Positions 27,001 to 34,746 of a DNA stretch of 64,000 nt are shown here, piece after piece. Under the pieces are notes generated by a model. That model did not search any database. It was not told the origin of the DNA and saw only the letters and a program-made list of their open reading frames with translations. The position numbers and the translations under genes are program-made. Positions within the stretch are counted from its first letter, which is position 1. Every line of letters begins with the position of its first letter. Source of the DNA: Dyadobacter sp. CECT 9275 (GTDB lineage: Bacteria > Bacteroidota > Bacteroidia > Cytophagales > Spirosomataceae). The DNA lies in assembly GCF_907164905.1 (NCBI RefSeq), contig NZ_CAJRAF010000001.1, positions 124,001-188,000 on the forward strand, written 5' to 3'.

Positions 27001-27375
27001 GTATGGGATACTTATACTAACTATTCAGAAATTACGTTCGGTTTTCTAGTAGGTGCAGCAAGCGGAATTGTTATTGAAGAATTGAAAATTTATCCCAACC
27101 CTTTTCAAAGTGATTTGTCCTTTCAATTGGAACATAATCGCGAAAATGAAGATATTGAGGTCGATTTTAAGGTTTTGTCCATCTCTGGACAAACGTTGGG
27201 ATCTGAGCGCTGGACTTATTATAACAGCGAAAAAGAAATTGCTGAAAAGGTTACCTCCGGAGCCCTTACCACCAATCTTTATTATTTGAATGCATACTTA
27301 TACGTTATAGAAATCAGATCATTGAAGGACAATTCGGTAGACAGAAAGTCTGGCAGATTGCTTCGTTCACCATAA
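23980..27375 (+). CDS. porU: Type IX secretion system sortase PorU (C25 peptidase)
   Basis: 1131 residues. A signal peptide is present (hydrophobic 14-27, then VYAQ). The N-terminal beta domain spans about 35-370; the C25 (gingipain-type) peptidase domain spans about 410-770. The catalytic His is in 'ILNYTGHGGVNGWAEE' near 655 and the catalytic Cys in 'LLVTATCDFGRYDD' near 688. The C-terminus has an Ig-like region and a sorting-type module beginning 'IVIEELKIYPNPFQSDLSF' near 1030. PorU cleaves the C-terminal signal of type IX cargo and attaches the cargo to lipid at the surface. porV follows after about 105 bases, a frequent pairing. Confidence 0.92.
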   Translation: MHWLKHADFKNYFALCLILCCGLLQVQKVYAQESAVLAKDKWVKIGITETGVYKLDISLLRRMGISGGKIAASGIRIFGNGGAMLPQSNSTPRTAGLTENAVWIEGGDDGTFDETDAVYFYGEGPHVIVPDTVNVELHHQINCYSDTSYYFLTYGDTPGLRIGAAETVSSTGQVVDSFDDYWYHEEETYNLLRSGRVWFGEYLGTSALNFPVNISGVLPSSTVKFFASGIGAAQVATRFSWLFNGQQIGEGAVGTVTSQLADQYALRAQRTTGSFSAVLPASLPAAFTAGVSYIRNGQSSAQAYLDYLALQIKRELRPYDNQQIYRFLSAEASLATFRIKNISASWKLWDISNSARPAQLVNNENGTKDITLASKRRFRQWIGFTFSQALTPASWTLTGNQGIHQDTEEIDLLMVTAPAFITEAERLAAFRRDHDGLKVKVVTTYQVYNEYASGKPDLTAIRDFARHIYKMGRGKLRYLLLFGDATYDYRNKLQNQTADQRKSWVPVYESRESLNPVYTYSSDDYYGFLDDAEGEWIESAAGDHQLDIGIGRLPVKNLTEARTVVNKLIHYASAEARKSWKNTVRFVADDGDGNVHQQHADQLAQLIGDRFLAKRIFLDEFPQVTTSQGQKSAEVNAQIKKTINNGSLILNYTGHGGVNGWAEEQILTLADMLSVHGYDNMPLLVTATCDFGRYDDMGQVSGAELMVLSPKGAAIGALSTTRPVYSSTNYTLNKALYESLRIKMQGQRMGNVVKSTKNNALVGSLNRNFTFLGDPSMLLTENERYINWSMEPDTLLALRKVKLKGGIFYTKDSLPDSDFNGTANIAIYDKPVSFQTLGNEGSRQSYSEFRNKLFEGVVTVVNGSFVCEFVVPKDINYQFGVGRASIYASNIKGTADVSDQLDLIIGGSDQMAVDEKPPVISAYLNDPSFRDGDQVPASSDLMIKLSDENGINVSASGVGHNITAVINDTLEINLNDYYSSELDDFTKGTIYYPFENLKPGKYTVRIKVWDTYTNYSEITFGFLVGAASGIVIEELKIYPNPFQSDLSFQLEHNRENEDIEVDFKVLSISGQTLGSERWTYYNSEKEIAEKVTSGALTTNLYYLNAYLYVIEIRSLKDNSVDRKSGRLLRSP

Positions 27376-27481
27376 CCTGTAATAAAACGTATAAAATTTT
27401 TATTATTAACTATCTTTCATCGTATTTTTGACCCTTTAAAGAAGCTGATTAAACGCACTTCCTATCGCAAATCCAATTTCT

Positions 27482-28639
27482 ATGAAACTTTTTTTTGTCA
27501 GATTATCCTCACTGTTAATTTTATCGACGGGTAGCATAATAGTTAAGGCCCAGCAGGACACACTACGAATTCCTCATTCACCACTATCATTTTTAAGATT
27601 TGCTCCGGATGCCCGTGGCGCTGCAATGGGCGAGGCGGGAGTAGCATCCAGTGCAGACGCTAATTCCACTTTCTGGAATGCTGCCAAACTTCCCTATAAT
27701 GAGAAAGATTTTGGAGTATCGGCTTCTTACACTCCGTGGCTCAGAAACCTGATAGACGATATGTGGCTCGGCTATTTATCGGCCTACAAGAAAATTGATA
27801 AAACTTCGGCTGTTGCGTTATCGGTAAACTATTTCAGCAACGGTGAGCTGGATCTGAGGGATGCCGTTGGTACCCAGATGGGGTACTTTACTTCCAAGGA
27901 GTTTGCGATCAGCGGAACGTATTCCCGCCAGTTAGGCAAGAATTTTTCAATGGGTCTAACGTTAAAATGGATCAACTCGGATCTTACGGGAAATGCCCTG
28001 GTCAATAATGTTTCTTTAAAACCTGCCCGAACATTTGCGGGGGATATCAGTGCTTATTACAGGAAAGAACTTAAAAATCCTGAAACCGGCGGTGAATTTA
28101 CGTGGTCGCTCGGAGGGGTTATCTCCAACCTGGGAGGTAAAGTAAGTTATGGCGGCGGTGCGGATTATGAGAACTTCCTTCCCACCAATCTGCGTTTGGG
28201 CGGTGGCCTTTCATTCAGTGCTGACGGTCGCAACAAGTTTAATTTTGTTCTGGATGCAGTAAAACTGATGGTACCCACTCCGGACGGAACCCAGATAAGT
28301 ACAAAAGGAGCATTGGCCGGAGCATTCGGTTCATTTAGTGATGCTCCCGACGGCTTCAGCGAGGAACTCAAGGAAGTGGCACTGGCCGTTGGTGCAGAAT
28401 ATTGGTATAACAATATATTTGCATTGCGTGGAGGATATTACGGAGAAAATAAAGTAAAAGGAAATAACAAGTTTTTCACCGCGGGAGCGGGACTTCGCTT
28501 CAAGGATCGTTATGCTATCGATTTCGCATATCTTTTCCCCGTAACGCAAAACAGCCCGTTGGCTCAGACGCTTCGGATCACTTTGGGCCTCTATCTTAAC
28601 AAAGCAGAGAAACTTGATGTAGGTGATAGTGAAAACTAA
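27482..28639 (+). CDS. porV: Type IX secretion system outer-membrane protein PorV
   Basis: 385 residues. Signal peptide (hydrophobic 4-22, ending VKAQ), then a FadL-like 14-strand barrel. The early motif 'PHSPLSFLRFAPDARGAAMGEAGVASSADANSTFWNAAKL' is diagnostic for PorV/LptO. It shuttles folded cargo from the SprA translocon to PorU and is part of the attachment complex. No strong terminator is visible after it; the M16 gene starts 76 bases downstream on the same strand. Confidence 0.94.
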   Translation: MKLFFVRLSSLLILSTGSIIVKAQQDTLRIPHSPLSFLRFAPDARGAAMGEAGVASSADANSTFWNAAKLPYNEKDFGVSASYTPWLRNLIDDMWLGYLSAYKKIDKTSAVALSVNYFSNGELDLRDAVGTQMGYFTSKEFAISGTYSRQLGKNFSMGLTLKWINSDLTGNALVNNVSLKPARTFAGDISAYYRKELKNPETGGEFTWSLGGVISNLGGKVSYGGGADYENFLPTNLRLGGGLSFSADGRNKFNFVLDAVKLMVPTPDGTQISTKGALAGAFGSFSDAPDGFSEELKEVALAVGAEYWYNNIFALRGGYYGENKVKGNNKFFTAGAGLRFKDRYAIDFAYLFPVTQNSPLAQTLRITLGLYLNKAEKLDVGDSEN

Positions 28640-28715
28640 ACCTGTCTGAAAATCCATATCATATTGGCGAATGGCGTTTGTAAGAACGTCATTCGCTTTT
28701 TTACATCAACATCCT

Positions 28716-29996
28716 ATGTTATTAGACCGCACCGTAGCACCGGATTATCAGATTATAAAAACAATTGAATTGCCGGAAGCCGATTCCTATACGCTCGAAA
28801 ATGGGGGATTACTTCATGTCATCAACATTGGAGACCAGCCTGTGGTAAGGCTAGAGGTGATATTTGATGCAGGAAACTGGTACGAGAAATATCCCTCGTC
28901 TTCGTTCTTCGCGATCAAAATGCTTACCGAGGGAACGGCTACAAGGACTTCTGCAGAAACCAGCGAAGCTTTTGAAAGAATAGGGGCATTTACGGACATG
29001 ACTCACTCTTCCGACAGAGCGGGAATGGTGGTATATTGTCTTACCCGTTTTTTACCCGAGGTGCTCGGAATTGTGACGGATCTGGTTCAGCATGCCGCTT
29101 TCCCGGAAAAGGAACTTGCCGATCTTAAAAATATAACCTTGCAAAATCTGAGGGTTAACCTGGAAAAGACAGCCTACGTAGCTACTTCTGAATTCAGGGC
29201 TGCGATATTCGGTCAGGATCATCCCTATGGTCAGAGTCAGAATGAAGCAGATATTCTCTCCCTGGAACGTTATCAGGTGCTGGAGCATTACAACAGTTTT
29301 ATCAACAAGAATAAATACACCGTTATCCTGGCGGGGCAGGTATCTGCAAATGATGTGGAACTTGTACGGCAGTCATTGGGCCAGGCTAGTTTAACTGCTG
29401 ACGTTTCAGTGGTAACCAGAGCCGTATCCGCTGCTTACGAAGGCAAAGAGGTTCTTGTTGAGAAACAAGATAGCGTTCAGTCGTCTATCAGAATAGGGCG
29501 GCGGATGTTCACCCGTGATCATGCCGATTATTTCAAAATGCTGGTAACCAACGAAATCTTTGGAGGGTATTTCGGGTCTCGTCTTATGAAGAATATACGG
29601 GAAGAAAAAGGTTTGACCTACGGAATCTCGTCTCACATGGTAACGCTTTCCAGAGAAGGGTATATCATGATAGGAACGGATGTGAAAAAAGAATTTACCC
29701 AGCAAACGATCGACGAGATCAAAAAAGAAATGTTCAGGCTGCAGACCGAACTCGTAAGCGAGGAGGAGTTACAGACAGTCAAAAATTTTATGTCCGGAGA
29801 GCTTGCCGGTTCTCTGAATACCGCCTTTGAAGTGGCAGACCGACAGAAAGTGTTACTGCTCGAAGGTCTGCCTTCGGATTTTTTCAGCCGGTATGTAGAA
29901 CAGATCCACGCTACCACCAGCCAGGATGTGATAGCAATGGCTAATAAGTACTTACGTCCTGAAACAATGGTGGAGGTAGTGGTGGGTGGAAAGTGA
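28716..29996 (+). CDS. M16 family protein lacking the zinc site
   Basis: The frame is open from 28671, but the ATG at 28716 gives the usual N-terminus; 426 residues. Two M16 domains: N-terminal about 1-200 and C-terminal about 210-426, with the characteristic 'GGYFGSRLMKNIREEKGLTYGISS' near 290. Where active members have HxxEH, this protein reads 'FFAIKMLTEGT' near residue 70, so all metal ligands are missing. It should be a non-catalytic partner, like the alpha subunit of mitochondrial processing peptidase, and would need an active partner encoded elsewhere; none is in this window. No signal peptide is seen. Its stop abuts the stop of the photolyase gene on the other strand. Confidence 0.85.
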   Translation: MLLDRTVAPDYQIIKTIELPEADSYTLENGGLLHVINIGDQPVVRLEVIFDAGNWYEKYPSSSFFAIKMLTEGTATRTSAETSEAFERIGAFTDMTHSSDRAGMVVYCLTRFLPEVLGIVTDLVQHAAFPEKELADLKNITLQNLRVNLEKTAYVATSEFRAAIFGQDHPYGQSQNEADILSLERYQVLEHYNSFINKNKYTVILAGQVSANDVELVRQSLGQASLTADVSVVTRAVSAAYEGKEVLVEKQDSVQSSIRIGRRMFTRDHADYFKMLVTNEIFGGYFGSRLMKNIREEKGLTYGISSHMVTLSREGYIMIGTDVKKEFTQQTIDEIKKEMFRLQTELVSEEELQTVKNFMSGELAGSLNTAFEVADRQKVLLLEGLPSDFFSRYVEQIHATTSQDVIAMANKYLRPETMVEVVVGGK

Positions 29997-31319
29997 TCAT
30001 TCCTTATTAAGAGCCTCTTTATAAGCTTTCAGGCATCTCTCCCTGGCCATTTTATGGTCAACAATGGGTTCCGGATAATTCATACTGTTGAGTTCCGGTA
30101 CCCACTGTTTGATATACTCACCTCTTGGGTCAAATTTGGAAGCCTGTGCAGCCGGGTTGAATATCCGGAAATAGGGCGCGGCGTCGGTTCCGGAGCCTGC
30201 GGCCCATTGCCAGCCTCCGTTATTTGCGGCAAGGTCGTAGTCAAGTAATTTTTCAGCAAAATAGGCTTCTCCCCAGCGCCAGTCTATCAGCAGATGTTTG
30301 GACAGGAAGCTTGCCGTCACCATCCTTACCCGATTGTGCATGAACCCGGTTTCGTTTAATTCATGCATTCCTGCATCCACAAGCGGGTATCCTGTTTTGC
30401 CTTCGCACCAGCATTTAAATTCATGCTCATTGTTTCGCCATCTGATCCGGTCGTAGTCCGCGCGAAACGCCTTTCCATTTCCGACATGAGGAAAATTCCA
30501 TAATATCTGGTGATAAAAGTCCCGCCATATCAGTTCGTTCAGCCAGGTATTGCTGTTTTCAAAAGCTCTTCTGGCCAGCTCACGTATGCTGACCGTTCCA
30601 AACCTGAGATGTATGCCCAGCCTGGATGTTCCCTTAAGAGCGGGATAATTCCGCTGCTCTTCATACTTTTTCAGCAACTGATCGGGTACATTTTCAGAAG
30701 GGAAAGTACTTCCTGAATGCTCAAAACCCATTGATTTCAGACTGGGGAAGGGGAGCTCATCTGTCTTAGCCAGCTTTCCGAGGTATTGCACGGTCGGGTA
30801 GGAAGAAAGGAAAAAAGTATTGCATTTCTCTCTCCAGGCCCGGCTGTAAGGAGTGAAAACTGTGTAAGGTGCATTCTGGCCATTAAGAATCTCGGTTTTT
30901 TCGAAAACCACCTGATCCTTGTAGGTCTTAAAGGGTATCTGGTTGTTGTGCAGTAATGTTTTTATGGTAGTATCCCTCTCTGTGGCATACGGTTCATAGT
31001 CGTGATTGGCATATACTTCGGTAACGTTGTAGGCAGACAGGACTTCCTCCCACATTTTTTCAGGTGCGCCATATTTTACCAGGACATCAGCGCCATGCTT
31101 TTTTAACTCCTCTTTTAAGGACTCCATCGTGGTATGTATGAAGGTTACCCGCTTGTCGCTTTTATTACCAAGCTTGTTGAGGATATGGGTGTCAAAAATA
31201 AACAGCGGTAACACTGGCAGGCCTGAACGCAAGGCATGATATAATCCTGCGTTGTCATGCAGCCGCAGGTCGCGGCGGTACCAGAATATGGCTATTTTCT
31301 CTTTTTGGTCTAGAATCAT
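29997..31319 (-). CDS. phrB: Deoxyribodipyrimidine photolyase (CPD photolyase)
   Basis: 440 residues. Alpha/beta antenna-binding domain at 1-130 ('IAIFWYRRDLRLHDNAGL') and helical FAD domain at 200-440, with 'RMVTASFLSKHLLIDWRWGE' near 335 and 'WQWAAGSGTDAAPYFRIFNP' near 375, the class I photolyase signatures. It repairs UV-induced pyrimidine dimers using blue light. The minus-strand stop (29997-29999) directly abuts the stop of the M16 gene (29994-29996), forming TGATCA with no space for a terminator. A cryptochrome is possible but less likely, given the intact repair-type signatures. Confidence 0.93.
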   Translation of the reverse strand: MILDQKEKIAIFWYRRDLRLHDNAGLYHALRSGLPVLPLFIFDTHILNKLGNKSDKRVTFIHTTMESLKEELKKHGADVLVKYGAPEKMWEEVLSAYNVTEVYANHDYEPYATERDTTIKTLLHNNQIPFKTYKDQVVFEKTEILNGQNAPYTVFTPYSRAWREKCNTFFLSSYPTVQYLGKLAKTDELPFPSLKSMGFEHSGSTFPSENVPDQLLKKYEEQRNYPALKGTSRLGIHLRFGTVSIRELARRAFENSNTWLNELIWRDFYHQILWNFPHVGNGKAFRADYDRIRWRNNEHEFKCWCEGKTGYPLVDAGMHELNETGFMHNRVRMVTASFLSKHLLIDWRWGEAYFAEKLLDYDLAANNGGWQWAAGSGTDAAPYFRIFNPAAQASKFDPRGEYIKQWVPELNSMNYPEPIVDHKMARERCLKAYKEALNKE

Positions 31320-31527
31320 ATCCGGATAAAATATCGGTATTATCTTTTGCTCCGGAAACTTAGATAAAGGGCGGATAAAATAAAAATGTCCCGGGTACTT
31401 CTCTTGTCATTTATTTTATGGTCCAAATCATACCAGTAATTATAGGTGCCGGAAAAAGTACTGACTTTGGGTGCGATATGTTAATATTGTAACCAGGAAA
31501 CCTTTGCCATCATTTAATCCGGAATTT

Positions 31528-32385
31528 ATGAAAGTAATATTAGCTGTCTTGTTAAGTTTGGTATCCTTAACAGGATTTTCTCAAAAGAATGCCGATAAAC
31601 AGGAATGGAAGCAGTTGTTTAATGGAAAAAATCTGGATGGCTGGGATATAAAAATCCGGGGATATGGCCTCAACGAGAATTATGGAAATACTTTCAGGGT
31701 AGAGGATGGAAAAATGATTGTCAGGTATGATCAATACGATGATTTCAAACAAAAATATGGCCATATCTTCTACAAAGGCGATTTCTCCTATTACAGAATT
31801 TCAGTAGAGTACCGGTTTGTGGGTGAACAGGCACCAAAAGGAGAGGGATGGGCGTGGCGGAACAGCGGTATCATGGTACACGGACAACCCGCTGCCACAA
31901 TGGGAAAGGATCAGGATTTTCCGGCTTCCATTGAGGTGCAGCTTCTGGGGGGCAATGGCAAAAAAAGATCTACCTGCAACCTCTGTACACCAGGTACCAA
32001 TGTGGTGATGGACGGCAAGCTCATCACGCAGCACTGTGTAAATTCTACGTCCAGGACTTACGACGGAGATCAGTGGGTGAAGGCCGAAGTACTGGTACTG
32101 GGAGATTCACTAATCCAGCATTTTGCTAATGGGGAAATGGTACTACAGTATCAGAAACCTCAGCTTGGAGGGGGCAACGTAAGTGGTAATGATCCTTCGC
32201 TTATGATTGACGGAAAGTTGCTGGACCATGGTTCCATATCTCTTCAGAGCGAGAGCCATCCGGTGGAGTTCCGCAAAGTGGAGATACTGGACCTGAAGGG
32301 CTGCATGGACCCGAAGGCTTCCAATTTCAAATCCTATTTTGTAAAGGCAGATAACAGCCTGTGCAAGTATGGAAAAAAGAAATAG
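31528..32385 (+). CDS. DUF1080 (3-keto-disaccharide hydrolase) family secreted protein
   Basis: The frame is open from 31471; the ATG at 31528 starts a signal peptide (MKVILAVLLSLVSLTGFSQ) and gives 285 residues. 'WKQLFNGKNLDGWDIKIRGYG' is the start of the DUF1080 concanavalin-like fold; 'GEGWAWRNSGIMVHGQ' and 'FPASIEVQLLGGNGKKRSTCNLCTPG' are conserved in it. Characterised members hydrolyse 3-keto-glycosides. The last 25 residues ('GCMDPKASNFKSYFVKADNSLCKYG') have the Cys-Met-Asp-Pro pattern of a small Ca-binding-like tail seen in Bacteroidota secreted proteins. Single gene with a very strong bidirectional terminator. Confidence 0.85.
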   Translation: MKVILAVLLSLVSLTGFSQKNADKQEWKQLFNGKNLDGWDIKIRGYGLNENYGNTFRVEDGKMIVRYDQYDDFKQKYGHIFYKGDFSYYRISVEYRFVGEQAPKGEGWAWRNSGIMVHGQPAATMGKDQDFPASIEVQLLGGNGKKRSTCNLCTPGTNVVMDGKLITQHCVNSTSRTYDGDQWVKAEVLVLGDSLIQHFANGEMVLQYQKPQLGGGNVSGNDPSLMIDGKLLDHGSISLQSESHPVEFRKVEILDLKGCMDPKASNFKSYFVKADNSLCKYGKKK

Positions 32386-32437
32386 TTTTTTTGGGTAAAT
32401 CGGGAGCAGTGCAGTTTTTTCAGGCATTTTTTTGAAA

Positions 32438-32482
32438 TATATATGAAAAGAGGAGCCGATTAAGCTCCTCTTTTCATATATA
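32438..32482. terminator. Bidirectional terminator, 19-bp perfect stem
   Basis: The arms at 32438-32456 and 32464-32482 pair perfectly over 19 bp around the loop cgattaa. Each arm contains AAAAGAGGAGC or its complement, giving T-rich tails in both directions. It ends the DUF1080 gene (plus) and murA (minus), which converge here. Confidence 0.9.
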
Positions 32483-32494
32483 ATCTCCTGAATA

Positions 32495-33802
32495 TTATAA
32501 CCTGACAATCTCGGCCCCGATTGCGTTCAGACGGCCATCAATATTTTGGTAACCGCGGTCAATCTGTTCAATATTATCAATAATACTAACTCCTTTCGCG
32601 GACATGGCGGCGATAAGCAGCGCTACCCCGGCACGTATATCCGGAGAGGTCATACGGATGCCACGCAGCTGGGTTTCGCGGTTATGGCCTATTACCGTTG
32701 CACGGTGCGGGTCGCAGAGGATAATCTGGGCGCCCATTTCAATCAGCTTATCTACGAAAAAAAGCCTGCTTTCAAACATTTTCTGATGGATTAGCACTGT
32801 TCCCTGCGCCTGTGTAGCTGTTACCAGTACGATACTCAGCAGGTCAGGAGTGAAACCAGGCCAGGGAGCATCCGCCACAGAGAGGGTTGAACCGTCCAGA
32901 TAGTTTTCCATCCGGTAATGATCCTGGGCGGGAATGAATATGTCGTCCCCACGGAATTCCATCGCAATTCCCAGTCTTTTAAAAACATCAGGGATAATGC
33001 CTAGTTGTGCAATCTGGCAGTTTTTGATGGTAATTTCAGATTTTGTCATGGCAGCAAGTCCGATGAAGCTACCAATCTCGATCATGTCGGGCAGCATCGT
33101 GTGCTCCGTGCCCATGAGCTCGCTGACCCCTTCCACAACCAGCAAATTGGAGGCAATACCAGAAATCCTGGCGCCCATCCGGTTCAGCATTTTGCATAAC
33201 TGCTGAAGATAAGGCTCACAGGCGGCGTTGTAGATGGTAGTGGTACCTTCTGCCATAACAGCGGCCATCAGCACATTGGCGGTTCCTGTTACGGAGGCTT
33301 CGTCCAGAAGCATATAGGTACCTTTCAGATTGGCGGCATCCACGCGGTAAAAGCCGCCGTCTTCTTCGTCATAACTGAATTCGGCGCCTAGTTTTTCGAA
33401 ACCCAGAAAATGGGTATCCAGCCTCCTGCGGCCTATTTTGTCGCCACCCGGTCTTGGGATTCTGCCCTTGCGAAAACGGGCAAGCATCGGGCCCAGCAGC
33501 ATCACCGAACCTCTCAGAGCCGAAGCTTTTTGCCTGAATGAATCTGATTCCAGGTAATCAAGGTTGATATTGTCTGCTTCAAAACGTATGGATGATTCGC
33601 TGAGCCGGGTTTTCCTTACGCCCAGATCACCCAATAAATTGATGAGCTGGTTCACATCACGGATATCCGGAATGTTATGGATTGTCACAGGTTCCTTGGT
33701 AAGAAGTACTGCACAGATGATCTGGAGAGCTTCGTTTTTTGCACCCTGGGGTATAATTTCTCCTTTAAGACGGCGGTCTCCGGTAATTTTAAATGAAGCC
33801 AT
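32495..33802 (-). CDS. murA: UDP-GlcNAc 1-carboxyvinyltransferase, Asp-type active site
   Basis: The frame is open to 33919, but the ATG at 33802 (M-A-S-F-K-I-T-G-D) matches the family N-terminus; 435 residues. The inside-out alpha/beta fold is evident; Lys-Asn of 'QGAKNEAL' near residue 22 binds substrate. The mobile loop reads 'RPGGDKIGRRRLD' near residue 120: the catalytic Cys of most MurA (Cys115 in E. coli) is Asp. The natural Asp form is active and insensitive to fosfomycin, as known for Mycobacterium, Chlamydia and Borrelia. It makes the first committed precursor of peptidoglycan in the cytoplasm. The DUF4290 gene lies directly upstream on the same strand. Confidence 0.95.
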   Translation of the reverse strand: MASFKITGDRRLKGEIIPQGAKNEALQIICAVLLTKEPVTIHNIPDIRDVNQLINLLGDLGVRKTRLSESSIRFEADNINLDYLESDSFRQKASALRGSVMLLGPMLARFRKGRIPRPGGDKIGRRRLDTHFLGFEKLGAEFSYDEEDGGFYRVDAANLKGTYMLLDEASVTGTANVLMAAVMAEGTTTIYNAACEPYLQQLCKMLNRMGARISGIASNLLVVEGVSELMGTEHTMLPDMIEIGSFIGLAAMTKSEITIKNCQIAQLGIIPDVFKRLGIAMEFRGDDIFIPAQDHYRMENYLDGSTLSVADAPWPGFTPDLLSIVLVTATQAQGTVLIHQKMFESRLFFVDKLIEMGAQIILCDPHRATVIGHNRETQLRGIRMTSPDIRAGVALLIAAMSAKGVSIIDNIEQIDRGYQNIDGRLNAIGAEIVRL

Positions 33803-33925
33803 ATCGGATGTTTGGCGATGTAATAAATTTGCCTGCGTTGGAAAATATAAGCGGTACAATGAGCTAAAGTAAGCCGTTTCAGAGCCGGTTTTGCCGGTCA
33901 TTGGCTTCTTTACTTTCATTCAGGA

Positions 33926-34657
33926 TTAAATGCCTGGCTTTTTTCTGTTACGATTATTGTTGTTGTTGTTATTATTATTTCGCCCTCCGAACTTGTTATT
34001 GGGACGGTTTCTGTTTTGGTTGCCTGTATGGTTGGGCCCGCCTGTGCGGTCCTGATTATGGTTTTGCTGTGCCCTGAAACCTCCGCCTTGCTGGTTACCT
34101 CTTGCACGATCCTGGTTGTTATTGTTCCGGTCTTTGGGGGCTGCATCCACAGGACCATTCACTCGGATATATTCGATTTCTTCCTTCAGCCTGCCTTTAG
34201 ACAATTGCTGCATCTGGCCGATGAGCACGCTGTCTTCAGGATTATCCTTGTTCCAGGTATTGAAGAATGAACGCATCAGCCTGAAAATGTAGGAGACAAA
34301 CGCCAGACGGTCGTCCGGGTTTTCTGTTTGAGAGGCCTTTTCAAGTAACAGATCGATATTCCGTCCATAATGCCTGAAAGTAAGATTCTGCTGGTTATAA
34401 CCTACCTTAAGCGGTTTTTTGCCAAGTAGCTCTTTGGATGGAGGCGGGTAAGGGCTATCCACGTCCAGCTCGAAGCCTGACATGATATAGAGGTCGTCCC
34501 AGAGTTTGTTTGTATAGTCCTGATTATCCCGCATGTTGGGATGTATCTGACGCATCAGCTCAACCAAAATGTGCGCATAAAGCGTGCGTTTGGTCCGATC
34601 TTCCATTCGGACAATCTGATCGGCGAGTTTTTGTACGTTGCTACCGTATTCTTTCAA
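33926..34657 (-). CDS. DUF4290 protein with Asn/Gly/Arg-rich tail
   Basis: 243 residues. Residues 1-170 are a helical DUF4290 domain, restricted to Bacteroidota, beginning 'MKEYGSNVQKLADQIVRMEDRTKRT'. Residues 172-243 are low complexity, rich in Asn, Gln, Gly and Arg with RG/GG repeats and a run of nine Asn, ending KKPGI. Such tails resemble RGG/IDR regions of RNA-binding proteins, but that function is not shown. It is the gene before murA on the same strand, a neighbourhood found often in this phylum; its role in the cell wall or elsewhere is unknown. No signal peptide. Confidence 0.8.
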   Translation of the reverse strand: MKEYGSNVQKLADQIVRMEDRTKRTLYAHILVELMRQIHPNMRDNQDYTNKLWDDLYIMSGFELDVDSPYPPPSKELLGKKPLKVGYNQQNLTFRHYGRNIDLLLEKASQTENPDDRLAFVSYIFRLMRSFFNTWNKDNPEDSVLIGQMQQLSKGRLKEEIEYIRVNGPVDAAPKDRNNNNQDRARGNQQGGGFRAQQNHNQDRTGGPNHTGNQNRNRPNNKFGGRNNNNNNNNNRNRKKPGI

Positions 34658-34746
34658 TTGCTTGATTTATTTAGAGAATTGACAAAAATAAGAAGTTTTT
34701 GGCGAAACAAGCCAAGGCCTGTAATAAAGTACCTGAAGCAAAGGTC

